A stretch of DNA of 17,392 bases from an uncultured Acetobacteraceae bacterium (GTDB lineage Bacteria; Pseudomonadota; Alphaproteobacteria; Acetobacterales; Acetobacteraceae), in NCBI GenBank assembly GCA_937930165.1, contig CALGVL010000258.1:1-17392 (forward strand). Direction: 5' to 3'. Below, in pieces: positions 8,565-15,873 of this stretch (its first letter is position 1; each line of letters opens with the position of its first letter). The notes under the pieces were generated by a model. That model was not told the DNA's origin. It saw nothing but the letters and a program-made list of their open reading frames with translations, and did no database searches. Position numbers and translations under genes: made by a program.

Positions 8565-9311
8565 ATGGCGAAGAAGAAGTCGGGCGGCTGGCTCGAGAGC
8601 TTCAAGACGATCCTCTATGCCGGCCTGATCGCCGTCGGCATTCGCACCGTCGCTTTCGAACCGTTCAACATACCCTCCGGCAGCATGATCCCGACCCTGC
8701 TGGTGGGCGACTACCTGTTCGTCTCGAAATACTCCTACGGCTATTCGCGCTATTCGCTGCCCTTCGGCTCCTACCTGCCGAGCCTTGGGGAGGGCCGCAT
8801 CCTCGGCTCGCTGCCGCAGCGGGGCGATGTGGCGGTGTTCAAGCTGCCGCGCGATCCCAGCCAGGATTATATCAAGCGCATCATCGGCCTGCCGGGCGAC
8901 CGGATCCAGGTGCGGCACGGCCTGCTCTACGTCAACGGCAATCCGGTGCGGCGGGAACTCGTTGGCCCCTACACCGTGGAAGGCGATGGCCCGCGCATGG
9001 TCGTGCGGCTGTTCAAGGAGACCCTGCCCGGCGGCCGCACCCACGACATCATCGAACAGTCGGATGACGCGCCGCTCGACAACACTCCGGTCTTTGAAGT
9101 GCCGGCGGGCCATGTCTTCGCCATGGGCGACAACCGCGACAACAGCCTGGACAGCCGGGTGCAGAACGCGGTCGGCTTCATCCCGCTGGAGAACCTGGTC
9201 GGCCGGGCGGAGTTCATCTTCTTCTCCGTCGACGACTCGGCTTCCATCTGGCAGATCTGGGCTTGGCCCTTCGCCATCCGTTGGGGCCGGCTGTTCCATG
9301 GCGTGAGCTAG
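8565..9311 (+). CDS. lepB: Signal peptidase I
   Basis: Inner-membrane serine protease that removes signal peptides from exported proteins (Sec and Tat). From the ATG at 8565 it is 248 residues: a lysine-rich N-terminus, one membrane segment at about 13-31, then the catalytic domain facing the periplasm. The nucleophile is Ser40 in PSGSMIPT and the general base Lys104 in DYIKRIIGLPGD; the conserved box MGDNRDNSLDSR follows near residue 188. All catalytic elements are present. The frame is open upstream to an ATG at 8412, but that extension is unlike the family and overlaps the structured gap and promoter, so the MAKKK start was chosen; its ribosome site is poor, and GTG 8541 or TTG 8553 remain possible. 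First gene of the conserved lepB-rnc-era-recO-parC block, 5 bases before rnc. Confidence 0.95.
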   Translation: MAKKKSGGWLESFKTILYAGLIAVGIRTVAFEPFNIPSGSMIPTLLVGDYLFVSKYSYGYSRYSLPFGSYLPSLGEGRILGSLPQRGDVAVFKLPRDPSQDYIKRIIGLPGDRIQVRHGLLYVNGNPVRRELVGPYTVEGDGPRMVVRLFKETLPGGRTHDIIEQSDDAPLDNTPVFEVPAGHVFAMGDNRDNSLDSRVQNAVGFIPLENLVGRAEFIFFSVDDSASIWQIWAWPFAIRWGRLFHGVS

Positions 9312-9316
9312 ACATC

Positions 9317-10024
9317 ATGGCCAGGAAACGGGTGGAGGAAGCACCGCCGCCCGATCTCGACGCCTTCGCTGCGCGCATAGGCCACCATTTCGGGCGGCCG
9401 GAATTGCTGCGCCAGGCCCTGACCCACCGTTCCGCTGCCGACCCCCGGCGCGGCCAGCTCGATTCCAATGAGCGTCTGGAATTCATCGGCGACCGGGTGC
9501 TGGCCCTGCTGATGGCGGAATGGCTGGCCGAGCGCTATCCGGAGGAGCGCGAAGGCGCGCTGATGCGCCGCTTCGGCGTCCTCGTCGCCTGGGACAGCCT
9601 GGCGAAGGTGGCGGAATCGATTGATCTCGGCTCCGTGCTGGTGGTACCGCCGGGGGAGAGCCGGGCTGGCCTCACCACCCGCCAGAACGTCCTGGCCGAT
9701 GCGCTGGAGGCATTGCTGGGCGCCCTCTATCTCGATGGCGGGCTGGAGGCGGCACGGCCCTTCATGCGCCGCGTCTTCGCCCCGCTGCTGGAGGCAGAGC
9801 AGCGCCCCCTGGCCTCGGCCAAGAGCCGGCTGCAGGAATGGCTGCAGGCCCGTGGCCTGGGCCTGCCGGAATACCGCACCATCTCCATCACCGGGCCGTC
9901 GCACCAGCCGGTCTTCGTGGTGGCGGTCAGCGCCGCAGGGCGGGAGGCCGAGGGCATGGGCGACACGAAGCGCGGAGCGGAACAGGCGGCGGCCGAGGCC
10001 TGGCTCGCAGGGGTTTCCAGATGA
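9317..10024 (+). CDS. rnc: Ribonuclease III
   Basis: Double-strand-specific endoribonuclease that processes rRNA precursors and structured mRNAs. It is 235 residues, the normal length. The nuclease domain has the signature NERLEFIGDRVL with Glu52, Glu55 and Asp59, and the second acidic pair Asp128 and Glu131 in NVLADALEALLGALYLDGG. A double-stranded RNA-binding domain follows from about 163 to 232 (SAKSRLQEWLQARG, then KRGAEQAAAEAWL). The start at 9317 is 5 bases after the lepB stop. Its stop overlaps the era start by 4 bases (ATGA), showing translational coupling. Nothing is missing. Confidence 0.96.
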   Translation: MARKRVEEAPPPDLDAFAARIGHHFGRPELLRQALTHRSAADPRRGQLDSNERLEFIGDRVLALLMAEWLAERYPEEREGALMRRFGVLVAWDSLAKVAESIDLGSVLVVPPGESRAGLTTRQNVLADALEALLGALYLDGGLEAARPFMRRVFAPLLEAEQRPLASAKSRLQEWLQARGLGLPEYRTISITGPSHQPVFVVAVSAAGREAEGMGDTKRGAEQAAAEAWLAGVSR

Positions 10025-10923
10025 GCGAGGACAGGACGCGCTGCGGCCTGGTGGCCGTGGTGGGTGCGCCGAATGCCGGCAAGTCCACCCTGGTCAATGC
10101 CCTGGCCGGGACCAAGGTCAGCATCGTCTCGCCCAAGCCGCAGACCACGCGCTTCCGTATCCGCGCAGTGGTGATGCGGGGGCGCAGCCAGATCGTGCTG
10201 GTGGACACCCCCGGCATCTTCGCCCCACGCCGGCGGCTGGACCGCGCCATGGTCGCCGCCGCCTGGGGCGGTGCCCAGGATGCCGACCTGACCCTGCTGA
10301 TCATTGATGCCCGCGCCGGGCTGACCGATCCCGTCCGCGCCATCATTGACAAGCTGGCCAAGGCGCAGCGCCCGGTCTGGCTGGCGCTGAACAAGGTGGA
10401 CCTGATCCCCCCGCCGCGCCTGCTGCCGCTCGCCGCCGAGGTCAACGCCCTGCTGCCCGTGGCGGAGACCTTCATGGTCTCCGCCGCGAAGGGCAGCGGC
10501 CTGGACCGCCTGCTCGACCGGCTGGCCGAGGCCATGCCCCCCGGCCCCTATCTCTTCCCCGAGGACGAGCTGACCGACCTGCCCAACCGCATGCTGGTGG
10601 CTGAGATCGTGCGGGAGCAGATCCTCCGCCAGACCCATGAGGAGGTTCCCCACCACGCCACGGTGGAGACAGAGAATTGGGAGGAGCGGAAGGATGGCAG
10701 CGTCCGGGTGGATTGCACCATCTATGTCGCCCGTCCGAGCCAGAAGGCCATCCTGATCGGCGATGCCGGCGCCCGCATCAAGCAGATTGGCCTGCGGGCG
10801 CGGCGGGAGCTGGAGGAGCTGCTGGAACGCCGGGTGCATCTGTTCCTGAACGTCAAGGACCGGCCCGGCTGGGACGAGGAGCGCGGCCGTCTCCGCGCCC
10901 TCGGCCTGGAGGATCTCGATTAG
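10021..10923 (+). CDS. era: GTPase Era
   Basis: Essential GTPase that binds 16S rRNA and assists small-subunit assembly and its link to the cell cycle. The 300-residue protein has all G motifs: G1 GAPNAGKST (15-23), the G2 region PQTTRFRIR (40-48), G3 DTPG (62-65), G4 NKVD (124-127) and G5 SAAKG (154-158). The C-terminal KH RNA-binding domain covers about 200-290, with the ILIGDAGARIKQIG loop and ELLERRVHLFLNVK. The ATG overlaps the rnc stop by 4 bases, fixing the start. recO follows after 53 bases. Confidence 0.97.
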   Translation: MSEDRTRCGLVAVVGAPNAGKSTLVNALAGTKVSIVSPKPQTTRFRIRAVVMRGRSQIVLVDTPGIFAPRRRLDRAMVAAAWGGAQDADLTLLIIDARAGLTDPVRAIIDKLAKAQRPVWLALNKVDLIPPPRLLPLAAEVNALLPVAETFMVSAAKGSGLDRLLDRLAEAMPPGPYLFPEDELTDLPNRMLVAEIVREQILRQTHEEVPHHATVETENWEERKDGSVRVDCTIYVARPSQKAILIGDAGARIKQIGLRARRELEELLERRVHLFLNVKDRPGWDEERGRLRALGLEDLD

Positions 10924-10976
10924 CGATAGGCCGGAATACCTGTCGTTCCGTCCCGGAATTCCCATATCCTGGCGGT

Positions 10977-11738
10977 ATGGAATGGCAGGCCCCCGCGATC
11001 GTCCTGGATGTGCGGCCGCATGGCGAAAGCGGTGCGGTGGTGACCCTGCTTACCGAGGCGCATGGGCGGCATGCCGGACTGGCCAAGGGCGGCGCCTCGC
11101 GCGCCCAGTCGGCCATCTGGCAGCCCGGCAATCTGGTGGAGGCGCGCTGGGTGGCGCGGCTCGCGGACCAGCTCGGTGCCCTGAGCGGGGAGATGGTGCA
11201 TCCCGCCGCCGCCCTGGCCCTGGAGGACCCGCTCGCCCTGGCGCTGCTGGCCTCGGCCTGCGCCGTGGCGGAAGGTGCGCTGCCGGAACGCCAGCCGCAT
11301 CCCCGAACCTTCCACGGCCTCCTCACCCTCATCGTGCGGTTGTCCCAGGGAGGGAAGGGGCTGCTGCCCGACTACATCCGTTGGGAAGCCGAGTTGCTGG
11401 CCGAACTCGGCTATGGCCTGGACCTCTTCCGCTGTGCCTTGACCGGCAGCATGGAGGATCTGGTCTGGGTATCCCCCCGCTCCGGCCGGGCGGTCAGTGC
11501 CGCGGCGGGCGAGCCCTGGGCCTCCCGCCTGCTGCCCCTGCCGGGCTTCCTGCTGGGGCAGGGGGGTGTGGTCGGTCCTTCCGGCCCCGCGGAATGGCTT
11601 GCAGGATTGCGCCTGACGGGGCATTTCCTGGGAAAAGATGCCTTCGGGCATCAGCACAAACCCTTGCCAGCCGCCCGCGAATTGCTGTTCGACCGGGTGG
11701 CGGCCCTGGCCGGCGCCAAATCGGCGCATGCCGAATGA
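10977..11738 (+). CDS. recO: DNA repair protein RecO
   Basis: Mediator of the RecFOR pathway that helps RecA load onto SSB-coated single-stranded DNA. The 253-residue product has an N-terminal OB-fold (about 1-80: IVLDVRPHGESGAVVTLLTE, HAGLAKGG, WQPGNLVEARW) and a helical C-terminal domain with DYIRWEAELLAELGYGLDL. The alphaproteobacterial pattern VSPRSGRAVSAAAGEPWASR is present. The four-cysteine zinc site found in some RecO proteins is absent; only single scattered cysteines are seen. It has no strong ribosome site and the 53-base gap after era has a small 5-bp hairpin. parC follows after 7 bases. Confidence 0.93.
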   Translation: MEWQAPAIVLDVRPHGESGAVVTLLTEAHGRHAGLAKGGASRAQSAIWQPGNLVEARWVARLADQLGALSGEMVHPAAALALEDPLALALLASACAVAEGALPERQPHPRTFHGLLTLIVRLSQGGKGLLPDYIRWEAELLAELGYGLDLFRCALTGSMEDLVWVSPRSGRAVSAAAGEPWASRLLPLPGFLLGQGGVVGPSGPAEWLAGLRLTGHFLGKDAFGHQHKPLPAARELLFDRVAALAGAKSAHAE

Positions 11739-11745
11739 GGACTTG

Positions 11746-13980
11746 ATGCCTGACGACCTGAAGACCCTGCCGGGCGGCGGCGAGATCCGCGACACCAAGC
11801 TCGCCGACGCGCTCTCCGAGCGCTACCTGGCCTATGCCCTGTCCACCATCATGTCCCGCTCCCTGCCGGATGTGCGGGACGGGCTGAAGCCGGTGCACCG
11901 GCGGCTGCTCTGGGCCATGCACCAGCTGAAGCTGGATCCGGCAGCCGGCTTCAAGAAGTGTGCCCGCGTGGTCGGCGACGTCATCGGTAAGTACCATCCG
12001 CACGGCGATGCCGCGGTCTATGAGGCCCTGGTCCGCCTTGCCCAGGATTTCGCCGCCCGCTACCCGCTGGTCGAAGGCCAGGGCAATTTCGGCAATATCG
12101 ACGGCGATAACGCCGCGGCCATGCGCTACACCGAGGCGCGGCTCACCGAGGTCGCCCAGGCCCTGCTCCAGGGCATTGACGAGAACGCCGTCGATTTCCG
12201 CGCCACCTATGACGGCGAGGAGCAGGAGCCGGTCGTCCTCCCCGCCGCCTTCCCAAACCTGCTGGCGAACGGCGCCAATGGCATCGCGGTGGGCATGGCC
12301 ACCTCCATCCCGCCGCACAATGCCGGGGAGGTCTGCGCCGCCGCGCTCGAACTGGTCCGCAACCCGCAGGCCACCACAGGCGACCTGCTGAAGCACATGC
12401 CGGGCCCGGACTTCCCCACCGGCGGCATCCTGGTGGAGCCGCCCGAGGCCATTGCTGAAGCCTATGAAACGGGCCGCGGCGGCTTCCGCATCCGCGCGAA
12501 ATGGGAGCAGGAGAAGCTCCGCAACGGCACCTGGCAGATCGTCGTCACCGAGATTCCCTACCAGGTCGCCAAGGCGAAGCTGGTCGAGCAGATCGCCCAG
12601 CTCATGGAAGAGCGGAAGCTGCCGCTCCTCGGCGACATCCGCGACGAGAGCACGGACAAGGTCCGCCTGGTGCTGGAGCCCAAGAGCCGCACCGTGGACC
12701 CCGCCGTGCTGATGGAGACGCTGTTCCGCGCCACCGCGCTGGAGAGCCGCTTCAGCCTCAACATGAACGTGCTGGATGCCGACCGCACCCCGCGCGTCAT
12801 GGGGCTGAAGGAGGTCCTGCGCGCCTGGCTCGACCACCGGCATGTCGTGCTGGTGCGGCGGACGGAGCATCGCCTTGCCGCCATCGCCCGGCGGCTGGAG
12901 ATCCTCGACGGCTACCTGATCGTCTATCTGAACCTGGACGAGGTGATCCGCATCGTCCGCGAGGAGGACGAGCCGAAGGCCGTACTGATGCGGACCTTCA
13001 GCCTGACCGAATTGCAGGCGGAATCCATCCTCAACATGCGCCTGCGCGCCCTGCGCAAGCTGGAGGAGATGGAGATCCGCAAGGAGCACAAGAAGCTCTC
13101 CGCGGAACAGAAGAAGCTGCAGGGGCTGATGAAGTCCGAGGCGAAGCGCTGGGAGGCCATCGCCGAGGAGCTGGAGGCCGCCCGCGCCAAATTCGGTGAC
13201 GGCCCCCTCGGCGCCCGCCGCACCGAGACCGGCCGTATCCTGCCCGCCGTGCTGGTGGACGAAACGGCCTTCGTCGAGCGCGAGCCGATCACTGTCATCC
13301 TCTCTGAAAAGGGCTGGATCCGTGCCCAGAAGGGCCACATCCCGGAGGATGCCGAGCTTCGCTTCAAGGAGGGCGACCAGCTCCATACCTGGGTCCACGC
13401 CCAGAGCACCGACCGCATCGTGCTCTTTGCCACCAATGGCAGGTCCTACACGCTGAAGGCCGATGCCGTCCCGCGTGGGCGCGGCGACGGCCAGCCGGTG
13501 CGCCTGATGGTGGACCTGACCAATGAGGACGCCATCGTGGCGATGTTCGTCCACAAGGAAGGCGGCCGCTATCTGGTTGCCTCCACCGACGGCAAGGGTT
13601 TCCTGGTCAAGGCCGAGGAACTGGTCGCCGAGCGCCGCACCGGCAAACAGGTGCTGGTGCTGGATGCCGGCAAGGAAGCCGCCATCTGCGTGCCCGCCGA
13701 GGGCGACACCGTCGCGGTGATCGGCGAGAACCGCAAGCTGCTGCTCTTCCCTATTGAGCAGGTGCCGGAAATGACCCGCGGCCGAGGCGTGCAGTTGCAG
13801 TCCTATCGCGATGGCGGCCTGGCCGATGCCAAGGTCTTCTTCCGGAAGGAGGGCCTGTCCTGGCGCCTCGGCGACCGGGTGCGGGTGGAGACGGATCTGC
13901 AGCCCTGGCGCGGCAACCGCGCCGGCGCCGGCAAGATGCCGCCCAACGGCTTCCCGAAGTCCAACCGCTTCGGCGAGTGA
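11746..13980 (+). CDS. parC: DNA topoisomerase IV subunit A
   Basis: Subunit A of the type II topoisomerase that separates linked daughter chromosomes; it works with ParE, which is not in this window. The 744-residue protein has the breakage-reunion domain with active-site Tyr128 in AAAMRYTEARLT and the preceding GQGNFGNIDGD, a long coiled-coil region near 440-490, and a C-terminal beta-propeller-type region lacking a GyrA box, which favours ParC over GyrA. The quinolone-determining helix reads HPHGDAAVYEAL: Ala89 stands where E. coli ParC has Ser80, while Glu93 (E. coli Glu84) is kept. GAGGA at 11737-11741, overlapping the recO stop, supports the start at 11746; an in-frame ATG at 11728 would overlap recO. 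Last gene of the conserved block. Confidence 0.95.
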   Translation: MPDDLKTLPGGGEIRDTKLADALSERYLAYALSTIMSRSLPDVRDGLKPVHRRLLWAMHQLKLDPAAGFKKCARVVGDVIGKYHPHGDAAVYEALVRLAQDFAARYPLVEGQGNFGNIDGDNAAAMRYTEARLTEVAQALLQGIDENAVDFRATYDGEEQEPVVLPAAFPNLLANGANGIAVGMATSIPPHNAGEVCAAALELVRNPQATTGDLLKHMPGPDFPTGGILVEPPEAIAEAYETGRGGFRIRAKWEQEKLRNGTWQIVVTEIPYQVAKAKLVEQIAQLMEERKLPLLGDIRDESTDKVRLVLEPKSRTVDPAVLMETLFRATALESRFSLNMNVLDADRTPRVMGLKEVLRAWLDHRHVVLVRRTEHRLAAIARRLEILDGYLIVYLNLDEVIRIVREEDEPKAVLMRTFSLTELQAESILNMRLRALRKLEEMEIRKEHKKLSAEQKKLQGLMKSEAKRWEAIAEELEAARAKFGDGPLGARRTETGRILPAVLVDETAFVEREPITVILSEKGWIRAQKGHIPEDAELRFKEGDQLHTWVHAQSTDRIVLFATNGRSYTLKADAVPRGRGDGQPVRLMVDLTNEDAIVAMFVHKEGGRYLVASTDGKGFLVKAEELVAERRTGKQVLVLDAGKEAAICVPAEGDTVAVIGENRKLLLFPIEQVPEMTRGRGVQLQSYRDGGLADAKVFFRKEGLSWRLGDRVRVETDLQPWRGNRAGAGKMPPNGFPKSNRFGE

Positions 13981-13981
13981 A

Positions 13982-13997
13982 CTGCCCGGCCGGGCAG
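13982..13997 (+). terminator. Palindromic hairpin after parC
   Basis: A 16-base perfect palindrome, CTGCCCGGCCGGGCAG, begins one base after the parC stop. As RNA it gives a 6-bp stem with a GGCC tetraloop. No T-run follows. A second small inverted repeat, GGCGCG/CGCGCC, lies at 14044-14057. The position suggests a 3' end for the lepB-parC operon, but a Rho-independent mechanism is not shown. Confidence 0.4.
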
Positions 13998-14078
13998 GCC
14001 CGCGGGAACGGAGCCGCCGTCATGCCCGGCCACTCGGTGGCGTGGCGCGAGCGCGCCGCAGCAAGGGAGTAACGGCAT

Positions 14079-14324
14079 ATGGCTGAAACGCGCCGTGGAT
14101 TCCTGGCGGGACTGCTTCTTGTCCTCGCCCCTGCACTGCGGGCCGAAGCCGCGCCGCCTGCCGATCCGCTGTTTCCGGCCCAGTATTTCCCACCCAGCCC
14201 GCCGCCACCTGCCTGGCGCCACCGGCGCCGACGGCGCTGCTGGATCGAGCGCCGCCGGATCATGGTGCGTGGTCGTGACGGCAGGTTCTACCCCCGGATC
14301 GTCAACCATAGGGTTTGCCGCTGA
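14079..14324 (+). CDS. Small exported arginine-rich protein with two cysteines (unknown function)
   Basis: An 81-residue protein of unknown function. Residues 1-25 look like a twin-arginine signal: ETRRGFLAG, then a hydrophobic stretch and an Ala-rich end before PPADP. The mature part has a proline-rich segment (FPPSPPPPAW, 37-46), a run of basic residues (RHRRRRRCW, 47-55), and a basic tail. Cys54 and Cys80 could form a disulfide. A good AAGGGAG lies 9 bases before the ATG. It stands alone between parC and the hydrolase. Its basic, small, exported nature suggests an envelope or periplasmic binding role, which is a guess. The reading frame, ribosome site and signal peptide make it a likely real gene. 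Confidence 0.72.
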   Translation: MAETRRGFLAGLLLVLAPALRAEAAPPADPLFPAQYFPPSPPPPAWRHRRRRRCWIERRRIMVRGRDGRFYPRIVNHRVCR

Positions 14325-14377
14325 CAGGCTTCGGCGCTGCCCTCGACGTCACTGGTTGAGTTACGGCGAAATTGTGA

Positions 14378-14422
14378 AAGCACAAGTCAGAGATAAGTCA
14401 AGGCCAAAGAAAGCTTGTGCTT
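14378..14422 (+). other. Long-loop inverted repeat upstream of the hydrolase gene
   Basis: A perfect 9-bp inverted repeat, AAGCACAAG (14378-14386) and CTTGTGCTT (14414-14422), with a 27-base loop. It lies in a stretch less GC-rich than its surroundings, so it is less likely to be compositional chance. It could end the small-gene transcript, be part of a leader RNA or be a protein-binding site. Confidence 0.45.
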
Positions 14423-14436
14423 CGATGATCTATCGG

Positions 14437-14520
14437 TAGTTGTCCCCGCGGCGGCCGCTGCCGCTTCTGCTCCCGCATGGTCGGGAATTGCGATACCCGT
14501 ACAATAGCAGGGGACAATTA
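14437..14520 (+). promoter_or_regulatory. Candidate structured leader that may hide a ribosome binding site
   Basis: TAGTTGTCCCC (14437-14447) can pair with GGGGACAATTA (14510-14520): 8 contiguous Watson-Crick pairs plus an end extension with one G-U. Inside lie hairpins GCGGC/GCCGC (14448-14452 with 14460-14464) and TCCCG/CGGGA (14471-14475 with 14482-14486). The 3' arm contains AGGGGA, the best ribosome site before the hydrolase gene. A TACAAT box at 14500-14505 resembles a -10 element but lacks a good -35. If the hydrolase starts at the in-frame TTG at 14440, this region is coding and the pairing may be incidental. Confidence 0.35.
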
Positions 14521-14535
14521 GTTTTGGAATTGAAC

Positions 14536-15819
14536 ATGCTTCTGCGCGGCCAGTCGAATGCCGTGCTGCTCGATAATTTTGGCGCCATTTGGAAGGCGCA
14601 GACCGAAGCGGAACGTCTTCTTGGCTTCGACGGTGTCAACGACAAGATCAACGTCATCTCTTCCTATGGCCAGGACACGGCCAATACGATGAACAGTGGC
14701 ACGGCCTTCCTCACGGAATGGCTGAGCCCGCGCAATGGCGACTGGCAGCAGGGCTGGGACATCGGCAAGCTGGAGCAGGGCCTGCTCGAAACCATCAAGG
14801 CGCAGCCCGCCGATGTGAAGTCCGATCCCACCGGCGTTGTCTGGCTGCACAACGAGTATGACAGTCAGCGGCCCGGCCTCACCACCGCAGAGTGGACCAG
14901 CGCCGTGCGCTTCGATGCGGAGCAGGTGCGCGCCGCTCTTGGTCAGGATGCTTCGACCGTTCCTTACCTGTTCGTAAACGCCATTCCCTATTCGAACTCC
15001 AAGGCAGAGAGCAACCAGGCCATCAAGCAGGGCATGGCCGCACTGGACCGCGATGCCGCCTTCAACGCCACCATCGCCGCCCAGGCCGGCGATCTCGACA
15101 TGAATTACGGCGGCAATTTCGGCGATGCGCATATCGGTGCACAGGATGCCGAGACCCTGGCGCATCGCATCGCGCTCTCCTTCGCCCAGACCTTCGCCGC
15201 CTATGCCAAGCCCGGCTCGCCTGTGGCCAATGCCGGCGGGCAGATCGCCGATCTCGGCCCGCAGGTGGTGAAGGCGGACCCGGTTTCCGGCAATCCGGAG
15301 CAGCTTCTGCTTACCGTTGCGCATGATGCGGCCTCGGGCTTCATGCCCCTGGATCCGGTCGCCTCCAGCGGGGTGGGCTGGTCGGTCGAGACCCAGGAGG
15401 GCATGCTCTGGGCCGAGGCGGCGCAGATCCTGGACAACACCCATCTGGTCGTCACTTTCGACCAGCCCGTGCCGGTGGATGGCATCCTCCATTACAGCTA
15501 CGGCTATGGCCGGCTTGCCGGTCCTGACGGCTCGGGCCATGGGCATGCGGTCTATGACGACCAGGGCCTGCCGATCTGGACCGCGCCCGAGGGCGTGGAC
15601 ATCGGCGGCGCGGCAGCGGTGCCGGCGCAGCCCGAGATGGTTCCCGCGCCGCTGCCGGCCTCGGCGGCTCCGGCTCCGACCGAGATTACTGTCCCGGCCC
15701 CGGCGCCCGCCGTGCCGGCCGAGCCAGTGCCGGCCGAGAGCCAGGCGCCGCTCGACTGGAACCTCCTCGCTGCGCAGGTGGCGGCGAATTTCGAGGCCAC
15801 CGGCCACTGGTTCCTCTGA
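14536..15819 (+). CDS. SGNH/GDSL-type hydrolase, sialate O-acetylesterase-like, with Pro/Ala linker and C-terminal tail
   Basis: A probable carbohydrate esterase, 427 residues from the ATG at 14536. The nucleophile block is LLRGQSNA with Ser7. A WLHNEYD segment (103-109) resembles the WxQGExD block of sialate O-acetylesterases, and GDAHIG (Asp197, His199) is the likely Asp-His block, with D-x-H rather than the usual D-x-x-H spacing. A beta-rich region follows (about 245-355, with HAVYDDQGLP). Residues 360-405 are a Pro/Ala/Val-rich linker, then a short tail DWNLLAAQVAANFEATGHWF. No N-terminal signal is seen. The start is uncertain: the frame is open to TTG at 14440, and the strand before GQSN appears to begin upstream (ELNMLL), so TTG 14524 (with AGGGGA 9 bases upstream) is a good alternative. 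The 5' end uses codons (TTA, TTG, AGG) unusual for this genome. The substrate is unknown. Confidence 0.8.
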   Translation: MLLRGQSNAVLLDNFGAIWKAQTEAERLLGFDGVNDKINVISSYGQDTANTMNSGTAFLTEWLSPRNGDWQQGWDIGKLEQGLLETIKAQPADVKSDPTGVVWLHNEYDSQRPGLTTAEWTSAVRFDAEQVRAALGQDASTVPYLFVNAIPYSNSKAESNQAIKQGMAALDRDAAFNATIAAQAGDLDMNYGGNFGDAHIGAQDAETLAHRIALSFAQTFAAYAKPGSPVANAGGQIADLGPQVVKADPVSGNPEQLLLTVAHDAASGFMPLDPVASSGVGWSVETQEGMLWAEAAQILDNTHLVVTFDQPVPVDGILHYSYGYGRLAGPDGSGHGHAVYDDQGLPIWTAPEGVDIGGAAAVPAQPEMVPAPLPASAAPAPTEITVPAPAPAVPAEPVPAESQAPLDWNLLAAQVAANFEATGHWFL

Positions 15820-15828
15820 TCCGCGAGC

Positions 15829-15860
15829 GGGGCGTCGCGGGCCGCAGCCCGCGACGTCCC
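15829..15860. terminator. Strong hairpin between convergent genes
   Basis: A 14-bp stem (15829-15842 with 15847-15860, one G-U pair) closes a 4-base loop CGCA, 9 bases after the hydrolase stop and 13 bases before the convergent oxidoreductase stop. Only a short TCCTT follows on the plus strand. Its symmetry and position suit a bidirectional terminator. Confidence 0.7.
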
Positions 15861-15873
15861 GGCGCGTCCTTGC

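Noticed and set aside
10931..10978. Small inverted repeats (CGGAA/TTCCG and ATACC/GGTAT) between era and recO, a possible recO translation control
   Set aside because: Stems are only 5 bp and could easily be chance; a GGAATTCC palindrome at the same place is also short.
11494..13554. A 686-codon open frame on the minus strand across recO and parC
   Set aside because: It lies antisense to two clearly conserved genes, has no domain or signal that I recognise, and is His/Gln/Arg/Asp-rich as expected for the shadow frame of GC-rich coding DNA.
14437..14520. A miniature transposable element bounded by 8-bp inverted repeats
   Set aside because: No clear target duplication flanks the repeats and no second copy is in the window; a local RNA or DNA structure explains it more simply.
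14477..14521. A 14-codon small open frame (ATG to TAG) in the hydrolase leader, a possible leader peptide
   Set aside because: No ribosome site precedes it and its length is easily reached by chance; noted only because it lies inside the structured region.
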